Part shown: piece after piece, positions 1 to 5,190 of the stretch | Numbering within the stretch: position 1 is the first letter of the stretch | Layout: every line of letters starts with the position of its first letter | Source: CF-161 sp035259145 | GTDB taxonomy: Bacteria > Chloroflexota > Dormibacteria > Dormibacterales > Dormibacteraceae | DNA length: 8,872 bases | Direction of reading: 5' to 3' | Assembly: GCA_035259145.1 (NCBI GenBank) | Contig: DATFWQ010000226.1 | Location: 1 to 8,872, forward strand | The notes under the pieces: generated by a model | The model's input: only the letters and a program-made list of their open reading frames with translations | Told to the model about the DNA's origin: nothing | Database searches by the model: none | Translations under genes and position numbers: made by a program

Positions 1-1
1 C

Positions 2-304
2 GAGGTCGTCGTCGCCCAGGGATCGGTCGAGGACCGCCAGTTCGTCGCCGTCTACGGCCGCCAGGGCAGGGTCGTCGCCGCGGTCACATTCGACCAGGCG
101 AAGTGGCTCGAGTTCTACCGAGGGCTGATCGAGTCCAGCGCCCCGTTCCCGCCCGCGTTTCGCACCGTCGACCAGCCGGCGACGACGCGGCCTGTCCCCG
201 CCGAGTTCCCAGACCGAGTCGTCCCCACCTACCAGGCCACCGTCGTGGTTACCGGCCATGCGCCTGACGAACGACGTGCCGTCCTGGTGAGGTCGGGCGC
301 ATGA
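2..304 (+). CDS. Ferredoxin reductase, C-terminal part (FAD/NAD(P)-dependent; 5' end outside window)
   Basis: One hundred codons of an open frame enter from the left edge and stop at TGA 302-304. The segment reading GSVEDRQFVAVYGRQGRVVAA (shown as GSVEDRQFVAVYGRQGRV, residues 8-25 of the visible part), followed by an aromatic-rich helix (WLEFYRGLIE), matches the C-terminal dimerisation-type domain (Reductase_C) of putidaredoxin-reductase-like flavoproteins. These pass electrons from NAD(P)H through a ferredoxin to a P450 or a ring-hydroxylating oxygenase. The FAD and NAD domains lie upstream and cannot be seen. About 50 residues follow the point where such proteins usually end; this tail is rich in Pro, Val and Thr and resembles nothing I recognise. 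The P450 gene directly downstream is the natural electron acceptor system. Family assignment is fairly sure from the C-terminal pattern alone; the exact partner is inferred. Confidence 0.8.
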   Translation, partial: EVVVAQGSVEDRQFVAVYGRQGRVVAAVTFDQAKWLEFYRGLIESSAPFPPAFRTVDQPATTRPVPAEFPDRVVPTYQATVVVTGHAPDERRAVLVRSGA

Positions 305-360
305 CTCCCAGGCCCGGAGTGCAGCCATACGTGTTCAGGCGTAGAGAGCCGCTGCCGTGA
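301..360 (+). CDS. 19-codon open frame bridging reductase and P450 (possible coupling peptide)
   Basis: ATG 301-303 overlaps the reductase stop as ATGA, and the TGA at 358-360 overlaps the P450 GTG start as GTGA. The frame encodes MTPRPGVQPYVFRRREPLP, rich in Pro and Arg. It has its own plausible ribosome site, TGAGGT at 288-293, seven bases before the ATG, which is better than the GAGAG preceding the P450 start. The arrangement would let ribosomes leaving the reductase re-initiate on this frame and then on the P450, keeping the two at a fixed ratio. No family is recognised, and the peptide itself may have no function. The frame is too short for codon statistics, so translation is inferred from the two overlaps and the ribosome site. 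Confidence 0.35.
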   Translation: MTPRPGVQPYVFRRREPLP

Positions 361-1574
361 GACAGACCGCCAGCGTCCACGAAAAAATCCTTGACCAATC
401 GAACCGCAGCAATCCGTACCCGCTTTACGCCGAGCTACGAAAAACCCCGGTGTCGCGTCAGGAGGACGGCACCTACGTGGTCAGCACATATCGGGAGATA
501 GTCGCGCTGTTGCACGACCCGCGGATCAGCTCGGACCCACACAACCTCCCGGAGGACTATTACAGGCGTAGAGAGAGTGCTCTGGGAGGGTTCATTGCCC
601 TCGACCCGCCGAACCACGACCGCACACGCCGACAGGCGATGAGGCACTTCGGGCCGCCGCACGACCCTGAGCGGATCGACAGCATGCGACCATGGTTCGT
701 CGAGGTCGCTACCGGCCTCATCGATAACTTCCGAGGCGGGAACCGGGTGGACGTCGTCGACGACTTCGCCTATCCGTTCCCGGTGACGGTGATCTGCCGG
801 ATCCTGGGGGTTCCACGCGACGACGAGCCGCGCTTTCGCCGGTGGGTCGACGCCATCTCCGAGGCTATCGATCCCAGGCGTGCTCGAGACCCTGAGTACA
901 TCGAAAAGCGTGAGCTGGCCACTGCTGACCTGGGCCGATACCTTGCACAGCTCGCCGACGCTCACAGGCAGGAGCCTGGCGATGACCTCTTGTCCGGCCT
1001 GGTCACCGACCCTGGCCCTGAGGGCCCTATGTCACGGGAGGAGCTCATCGGCACGGCCCGGCTGCTGCTCTTCGCGGGGCACGAGACCACCGTCAACCTC
1101 ATCGCCAACGGCATGCTCACCTTGCTGCGGCACCCCGGAGCGCTCGAACGGCTGCGTAACGAACCCGAGTTCGTCATCAGGACGGTCGAGGAGCTGCTGC
1201 GCTATGAGCCCCCCGTGCACTTTCTGCCCAATCGCATCGCCCTCGACGACGTTGACATCGCCGGCACCACCATCCCCAGGGGTTCGCCGGTGACGCTGGC
1301 ACTCGCCTCCGGCAACCGCGATCCCGCTCGCTTCCCCGACCCTGACCGCTTCGACCCCGAACGGGTGGACAACCAGCACCTCGGCTTCGGCAGCGGGATC
1401 CACGCCTGCTTCGGGGCTCCACTGGCCCGGACGGAGGCCCAGATCGCCCTGACCGAGCTCGCGCGCCGGCTGGAGAACCCTCGACTCGTCGCTGACCCGC
1501 CCCCGTATCGCGAGAGCCCGGTCCTGCGTGGTCCCCGTCACCTCCTCGTCCAGTTCGACGGCATCGCGGCCTGA
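357..1574 (+). CDS. Cytochrome P450 monooxygenase
   Basis: A 405-residue class I bacterial P450, soluble and of normal length. The family landmarks are all present: HxxxR in the C helix (H87, R91); the oxygen-activation motif of the I helix AGHETT (240-245) with acid-alcohol pair E243/T244; the K-helix ExxR (E279, R282); the FPDPDRFDPER meander; and the haem loop FGSGIHACFG (344-353) with Cys351 as the thiolate ligand. GTG 357 is the only possible start, because an in-frame TAG lies at 342-344 and the next Met is residue 110, after essential structure. Electrons would come from the reductase encoded upstream through a ferredoxin not seen here. After the C-helix motif the chain reads RHFGPPHDPERI (96-107), longer than the usual short FTPRR-type turn. 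Substrate cannot be predicted; the CYP family number needs a database comparison. Confidence 0.97.
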   Translation: MRQTASVHEKILDQSNRSNPYPLYAELRKTPVSRQEDGTYVVSTYREIVALLHDPRISSDPHNLPEDYYRRRESALGGFIALDPPNHDRTRRQAMRHFGPPHDPERIDSMRPWFVEVATGLIDNFRGGNRVDVVDDFAYPFPVTVICRILGVPRDDEPRFRRWVDAISEAIDPRRARDPEYIEKRELATADLGRYLAQLADAHRQEPGDDLLSGLVTDPGPEGPMSREELIGTARLLLFAGHETTVNLIANGMLTLLRHPGALERLRNEPEFVIRTVEELLRYEPPVHFLPNRIALDDVDIAGTTIPRGSPVTLALASGNRDPARFPDPDRFDPERVDNQHLGFGSGIHACFGAPLARTEAQIALTELARRLENPRLVADPPPYRESPVLRGPRHLLVQFDGIAA

Positions 1575-1600
1575 CCCGACCTGCCGAGAAGGCCAAAAGA

Positions 1601-1680
1601 TTCCACCTCCCGTTCCACTTTGGCGTGATGTGCTGCGCCGGTGGCCGTTCGTACGGTCGAGAGCGTGACGGTGACCACCG
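1601..1680 (+). promoter_or_regulatory. Intergenic region with several small dyads ahead of the membrane protein/antiporter pair
   Basis: The 125 bases between the P450 stop and the next gene carry TTCCAC twice (1601-1606, 1613-1618); an imperfect stem from 1615 to 1644 (CCAC/GTGG outside, GGCG/CGCC inside); a six-pair stem GGCCGT-TCGT-ACGGTC with one wobble pair (1643-1658); and a near-palindrome CGGTGACCACCG (1669-1680) just before the ribosome site. No convincing -35/-10 pair stands out, and no T-run follows the stems. The region could hold a weak terminator for the P450 operon, an operator, or both. The dyads are visible; the roles are inferred. Confidence 0.25.
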
Positions 1681-1687
1681 CTGACAG

Positions 1688-1695
1688 AAGGAGGT
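1688..1695 (+). promoter_or_regulatory. Strong ribosome binding site AAGGAGGT
   Basis: An eight-base match to the anti-Shine-Dalgarno tail lies four bases before ATG 1700 and fixes the start of the membrane protein gene. Confidence 0.85.
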
Positions 1696-1699
1696 CGAG

Positions 1700-2260
1700 A
1701 TGACGCTCTATTCCGCCGCTCTCTTCGTACACATCGTGGGTGCCCTGCTCCTCTTCACGGCCGTAACCCTGGAGGGGATCGGGCTCCGCCAGATGAGGCG
1801 CGCTTCCACTCCCGAGCATGTTCGCGAGGCGGCGGGCATCGCCGGCCTGGCGCGCATGGTGGGACCGGCCTCTCTGGTCGGGATCGCCGTGCCCGGGTTG
1901 TACATGACAGTCACCAGCTGGGGTTGGGTCCCATGGATCCTCGTCGGGCTGGCCTCGTGGCTGCTCGTCGGCGTCTCAGGGGCGATGAACGGCATACGCC
2001 TGGCATCGATCGGTCGGGTGGCAGCCTCCAGTGACGAGCTGCTGCCTGCTGAGCTGGGCACGCGGATCGGGGATCCGGTGCTGGTCACGTTCTGGCTGAT
2101 GCGGGTCGCGACTGTGCTGGCGGTGGTCCTTCTGATGACTGTCAAGCCGGGCATCGTCGGGGCCCTGCTCGTAGTCGTGGTCGGCGCGGCGATCGGGCTG
2201 GCTGCAAGCCTGCCCACCTGGCGCGGGGCCGGGCCGCGAACCGTTCACACCCGTACGTAA
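1700..2260 (+). CDS. Multi-pass integral membrane protein of unknown function (DUF2269-like appearance)
   Basis: A 186-residue, very hydrophobic protein with about five predicted membrane segments (residues 4-28, 53-73, 77-98, 127-148 and 150-171), no signal peptide other than the first helix, and a short Arg-rich tail. Visible features are a His in the first helix (FVHIVGALL, H11), a basic loop after it (RQMRRA), and a GPASLVGIAVPGLYM stretch in the second helix. The first-helix pattern recalls DUF2269/CopD-like small membrane proteins, but I cannot confirm this. The start is well supported by AAGGAGGT. The antiporter gene follows after 36 bases with no terminator, so the two are probably co-transcribed and the protein may assist or accompany transport. 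No enzymatic motif is visible. Confidence 0.85.
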   Translation: MTLYSAALFVHIVGALLLFTAVTLEGIGLRQMRRASTPEHVREAAGIAGLARMVGPASLVGIAVPGLYMTVTSWGWVPWILVGLASWLLVGVSGAMNGIRLASIGRVAASSDELLPAELGTRIGDPVLVTFWLMRVATVLAVVLLMTVKPGIVGALLVVVVGAAIGLAASLPTWRGAGPRTVHTRT

Positions 2261-2280
2261 CGCAGACCTGACTCAGCTGG

Positions 2281-2289
2281 AAAGGAGGT
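2281..2289 (+). promoter_or_regulatory. Near-perfect ribosome binding site AAAGGAGGT
   Basis: Lies seven bases before the GTG at 2297 and decides that start in favour of later in-frame candidates. Confidence 0.85.
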
Positions 2290-2296
2290 TTCTCAC

Positions 2297-3787
2297 GTGG
2301 CGGACCCAGTTTCTGTCTCACACGACGTTCGTCCCGCGACCGAGCGCCCCATCAGCGATCTCAGGGGCGGCGAGCGCCGGTGGTTCGGCCTCGTCGTGAT
2401 CGCGCTGGCGCAGCTGATGGTGGCGCTCGACGCGACGATCGTCAACATCGCGCTGCCTTCAGCGCAGAGTGCACTCCATGTCGCGGACGCCGACCGGCAG
2501 TGGGTGATCACGGCATATACGCTCGCCTTTGGTGGTCTGCTGCTCCTGGGCGGCCGCGTTGCCGACTACGCTGGCCGCAAGCCCACATTCCTCGCCGGCC
2601 TGGCGGGATTCGCGGCCGCCTCAGCGCTCGGCGGATCAACGTCCAGCTTCACAATCCTGGTGGCTGCCCGAGCTCTGCAAGGTGGCTGTGCCGCGGTGCT
2701 GGCTCCAACCGCGCTGTCCCTCCTTGCGGTGACGTTCATCGAACCCCGCGAACGGGCCAAGGCTTTCGCCGTCTACGGAGCGATCGCCGGGAGCGGCGCC
2801 GCCGTCGGCCTGCTTCTCGGTGGGGTGCTGACCGAATATCTGAGCTGGCGTTGGTGCCTCTACGTCAACGTTCCGATCGCGATGGTGGCGGCAATCGGCG
2901 GATGGCGTGTGCTGGCCGGCTCAGGCTCCGGCCGCAAGCAGAGCTTCGACGTTCCTGGCTCGGTCCTTGCGACAGGTGGCCTCGCCGCGCTGGTCTACGC
3001 GTGCACTCGAGCCGTGGCGGATGGGTGGGCGTCGACTTCGGTCATCTCGCTGCTGGCAGCCAGCGCTCTTCTGCTGTGTCTTTTCATCCTCTGCGAGACC
3101 CGCACCGCTGCGCCGCTGCTTCCGCTCAGCATCGTCCTCGACCGCAACCGCGCGGGCGCATACATCTCCGTGATGCTCGCGATCGCCGGCATGTTCGGGG
3201 CGTTTCTCTTCCTCACGTACTACTTTCAGGTCGTGCTTCGATACTCGCCGCTCGAGGCCGGCCTCGCTTTCCTGCCGATGACGGTCGCATCCCAGTTCGG
3301 GTCGTGGGCGATCGCGAGCCGGCTCATGCCGCACGTTCCGCCGCGGGCGCTCATGGTGCCCGGCGCGCTGGTCGCCGCCGCCGGCATGATGGTGCTGACC
3401 CAGCTCTCGGTCAGCGGCGGTTATGTGACGCACGTCCTGCCGGCAGAGATACTGCTGGGGATAGGGATCGCCTGCGTCATGGTGCCGGCATTCAGCACAG
3501 GGACCCTGGGCGTGGATCAGCGCCAGGCTGGTGCAGCTGCAGCTACGGTCAATACAGCCCAGCAGGTCGGCGGCTCGCTCGGCACGGCGCTGCTCAACAC
3601 GATCGCCATCAGCGCCACCGCCGCGTACGTGGCATCGCACGAGCGATCTGCGCTAAGAGTGGTGTCGGCTCTCGTCCACGGTTACGCCACTGCTACCGCG
3701 TGGGCATCCGCGATCCTGGTGGTAGGCGCGGTGCTGGCGCTGGTTTTGATCAGCGCGGGCAAACCCTCCCGCCAGGGTTCGTCGTAG
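2297..3787 (+). CDS. MFS multidrug/metabolite efflux antiporter, DHA2 (14-TMS, EmrB/QacA) family
   Basis: A 496-residue inner-membrane transporter, a usual length for 14-helix drug:proton antiporters. After a charged cytoplasmic N-terminus (1-28), the first helix carries the DHA2-typical LDATIVNIALP (44-54, with D45). Motif A follows between helices 2 and 3 as GGRVADYAGRK (85-95). Helix 5 has a motif-C-like glycine-rich stretch, GAIAGSGAAVGLLLGG (161-176), the antiporter signature, although the central Gly-Pro is replaced by Gly-Ala. This is followed by LSWRWCLYVNVPIA, almost invariant in the family. The family exports drugs, dyes or self-made metabolites in exchange for protons. It forms a two-gene unit with the membrane protein upstream and is convergent with the acetyltransferase genes, leaving only six bases between stops. 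No regulator of TetR or MarR type accompanies it within the window. Substrate unknown. Confidence 0.96.
   Translation: MADPVSVSHDVRPATERPISDLRGGERRWFGLVVIALAQLMVALDATIVNIALPSAQSALHVADADRQWVITAYTLAFGGLLLLGGRVADYAGRKPTFLAGLAGFAAASALGGSTSSFTILVAARALQGGCAAVLAPTALSLLAVTFIEPRERAKAFAVYGAIAGSGAAVGLLLGGVLTEYLSWRWCLYVNVPIAMVAAIGGWRVLAGSGSGRKQSFDVPGSVLATGGLAALVYACTRAVADGWASTSVISLLAASALLLCLFILCETRTAAPLLPLSIVLDRNRAGAYISVMLAIAGMFGAFLFLTYYFQVVLRYSPLEAGLAFLPMTVASQFGSWAIASRLMPHVPPRALMVPGALVAAAGMMVLTQLSVSGGYVTHVLPAEILLGIGIACVMVPAFSTGTLGVDQRQAGAAAATVNTAQQVGGSLGTALLNTIAISATAAYVASHERSALRVVSALVHGYATATAWASAILVVGAVLALVLISAGKPSRQGSS
3762..3779 (-). terminator. Possible terminator hairpin for the GNAT operon, inside the 3' end of the antiporter gene
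   Basis: AACCCT (3762-3767) and AGGGTT (3774-3779) form a perfect six-pair stem with a six-base loop. Read on minus, it lies 14 bases past the acetyltransferase stop and is followed by a short TTT run. On plus it falls within the last codons of the antiporter, so it is unlikely to serve that gene. Weak stem; moderate support only. Confidence 0.35.
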
Positions 3788-3793
3788 CAGCGA

Positions 3794-4384
3794 CTATTGC
3801 GACGTCAAACCAGCCGTCCGGCTCTGGAGCCATGCAGCGCGCGCCGCCACCCACTCGTGACGCATCAGGTCGTAGACGTTGCCATCGACGTAGCGCCCGT
3901 TCTTGACGTCCGCCCACTTGATGCGGCCCGCGTGGCGGTAGCCCTGCTTGGCCAGAGCGGCAGAGGAGCGCGTGTTCGTCTCCAGCACGAACGACTGGAG
4001 GACGTGCAGGTGAAGGTGGTCGAAGCAGTATTCGAGCAGCAGGTGTTTGGCCTCGGTGCCGTACCCCTTGCCACGGACCTCGGCAGGACCGAGGAAGCTG
4101 CCGGTCTCGCCAACGCGGTTCACCAGGTCGATTCCGTACACGCCGACGAGGCCGACGAAACGATCGGCCTCCTTCAGGCAGACTGCGAAGACGATCTCCG
4201 TGGGCGGGAGATGCTCGTAGAGCTTGGCGATCCATTTCTCATGTCCAAGCGGGCTGGACGGCATCGGTCCTCGCCACATGAAGGTGTCGGTCTCGACCGC
4301 GTCAATGCCGGCGATGCCTTCGGCGTCCTGTACCTCCAGCGGTCGGAGGTAGACGCGGTCGCCGACCATTACCGGGTTACGCAT
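3794..4384 (-). CDS. GNAT family N-acetyltransferase, RimJ/RimL type
   Basis: A 196-residue cytosolic acetyltransferase. It opens with the RimJ/RimL-like strand GDRVYLRPLEVQD (8-20), has the central strand pair FVGLVGVYGID (76-86), then the acetyl-CoA pyrophosphate loop VRGKGYG (103-109), matching the R/Q-x-x-G-x-G/A rule. Next come the characteristic Asn and Ser of motif B (N137, S140/S141), a QGY turn (147-149) and a final RYVDGNVYDLMRHEW strand. Members acetylate N-terminal amines of ribosomal proteins or small amines such as antibiotics and toxins; which applies here cannot be told. The start ATG 4384 has the ribosome site GGGAGGT five bases upstream. It overlaps the end of the preceding gene by eight bases (ATGCGTAA), so translation is coupled. 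Confidence 0.93.
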   Translation of the reverse strand: MRNPVMVGDRVYLRPLEVQDAEGIAGIDAVETDTFMWRGPMPSSPLGHEKWIAKLYEHLPPTEIVFAVCLKEADRFVGLVGVYGIDLVNRVGETGSFLGPAEVRGKGYGTEAKHLLLEYCFDHLHLHVLQSFVLETNTRSSAALAKQGYRHAGRIKWADVKNGRYVDGNVYDLMRHEWVAARAAWLQSRTAGLTSQ

Positions 4385-4901
4385 CCTTGACCTCCCACCG
4401 CGGATTGAGGGCCTGGTAGGTCAGGCGGTCGACCCGACAGGCTGCGCGCGACACGAACTCGCGAAGACGTGCGCTGAGCACCATCCCGAGTTCCGCTGCC
4501 GCGGCGATTGTCTCTTCTTCGTCGCCGGCCACCTCGACGCTGACCACCATCACCTCCATCTGGTCACGGAGCCAGCGAACGATCAGGCGCAGCGCCTCCG
4601 CCCGCAGCGCGTCGCAGTCGATCGTCGACGGGGCCATGTGGAACGTCACCCAGCAGCGCCGGAACCCATCGTTGGACGTCAGCTTGACGCTGCCAACGAT
4701 CTCGTCGGTCTGGCTTCGGACCAGGGCGAGTCTCCGCGCGGCGCCGGCGCCCTCATCTTTCAGGACCTTCTCGGCCTGGGCAGCGCCCATAAGGAAGGGA
4801 CCCGGATGCCACGCCGAGGCGCTGTCCTTGTCGGCAATGACCAGGGGCCGGAGGTATACATGCTCGCCGGTGAGGTAGACGATCCGCATCGCTTCCATCA
4901 T
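4377..4901 (-). CDS. Divergent GNAT-fold protein lacking the acetyl-CoA loop motif
   Basis: A 174-residue protein whose N-terminus, LTGEHVYLRPLVIADKD (10-26), parallels the start of the downstream acetyltransferase, and whose DEIVGSVKL (66-74) matches its FVGLVGV strand. Where the partner has the glycine-rich R-x-x-G-x-G loop, this one reads APSTIDCDALRAEALRLIV (90-108), with no glycines, so normal acetyl-CoA binding is doubtful. The helix following the loop is retained. The motif-B Asn is also gone (VEVAGDEEETIAAAAELGM, 122-140). It is probably a degenerate GNAT acting as a partner or scaffold, or a member of a divergent subfamily. Three Met codons (residues 1, 2 and 5) compete for the start; none has a strong ribosome site, so the first is taken provisionally. 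It is the first gene of the two-gene minus operon. Confidence 0.8.
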   Translation of the reverse strand: MMEAMRIVYLTGEHVYLRPLVIADKDSASAWHPGPFLMGAAQAEKVLKDEGAGAARRLALVRSQTDEIVGSVKLTSNDGFRRCWVTFHMAPSTIDCDALRAEALRLIVRWLRDQMEVMVVSVEVAGDEEETIAAAAELGMVLSARLREFVSRAACRVDRLTYQALNPRWEVKDA

Positions 4902-5008
4902 CTCAACCGTGCCACCGGAAAGGATGGCTCAAGCGCAAGCAGCGCCCACCGCCCCTCCCGAACTTGAAACGGCGGCTGCGGGCCTTTGATCGGTACAAAC
5001 CAGGAAGC

Positions 5009-5092
5009 ATGGTCACGAACGAAGCGGAGCCCGAACCCAACGGCGACGAGCCTGAAGACGATGACGACGACGACGGATTCCGTCTAGCCTAG
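5009..5092 (+). CDS. Possible 27-codon highly acidic peptide
   Basis: ATG 5009 is preceded by AGGAAG (5002-5007) at suitable spacing and the frame runs to TAG 5090-5092. The peptide begins MVTNEAEPEPNGDEPE, then has six consecutive Asp residues, and ends GFRLA. It contains no Cys, Ser or Lys and a single Arg near the end. The Asp run comes from a (GAC)n-like stretch at about 5057-5074. It lies in the gap between the GNAT operon and the ABC exporter gene, convergent with the latter. No family is recognised. It could be a small regulatory or precursor peptide, or a chance open frame. A lanthipeptide precursor is unlikely because there is no Cys and only one Thr. Confidence 0.28.
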   Translation: MVTNEAEPEPNGDEPEDDDDDDGFRLA

Positions 5093-5170
5093 CCTGCAGG
5101 GCGCCTCGGTATATCCGCCGGCCGGTGCCCCTTTGAAGCGTTACTGAAGCGTGCATCCGTTGGCGGATAC
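5072..5170. promoter_or_regulatory. Gap between small frame and exporter: palindrome, phased direct repeats, inverted repeats
   Basis: Visible elements are: a 13-bp palindrome GACGGATTCCGTC (5072-5084), at the end of the small acidic frame; GGCGCC (5100-5105) pairing with GGTGCC (5124-5129), a weak hairpin followed by CCCTTT; TATCCGCC (5112-5119) and its exact inverse GGCGGATA (5162-5169); and TGAAGCGT twice, at 5134-5141 and 5145-5152, eleven bases apart, that is on the same face of the helix. The last is the form of a tandem binding site for a response-regulator-like protein. No gene starts next to it in the right place, so its role is unclear. The hairpins could also end the two converging transcripts. 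Confidence 0.25.
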
Positions 5171-5190
5171 TCGTCTTACAGAGGAGGGGC

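Noticed and set aside
336..575. CAGGCGTAGAGAG occurs exactly twice, before the P450 start (336-348) and inside the gene (563-575).
   Set aside because: One 13-base match is roughly what chance predicts in a window of this length; the inner copy codes for ordinary residues.
2380..3906. 508-codon plus-strand frame overlapping the antiporter gene.
   Set aside because: Its product is Arg/Gly/Ala-rich without motifs, whereas the overlapping frame is a textbook transporter; it is a GC-driven shadow.
4638..4967. 109-codon plus-strand frame opposite the divergent GNAT gene.
   Set aside because: It is antisense to a gene with clear N-terminal similarity to its operon partner, and it lacks any recognisable domain or ribosome site.
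5009..5092. The acidic small frame as a lanthipeptide precursor for the exporter.
   Set aside because: It has no Cys and only one Thr and no Ser, so lanthionine rings could not form, and no modifying enzyme is present.
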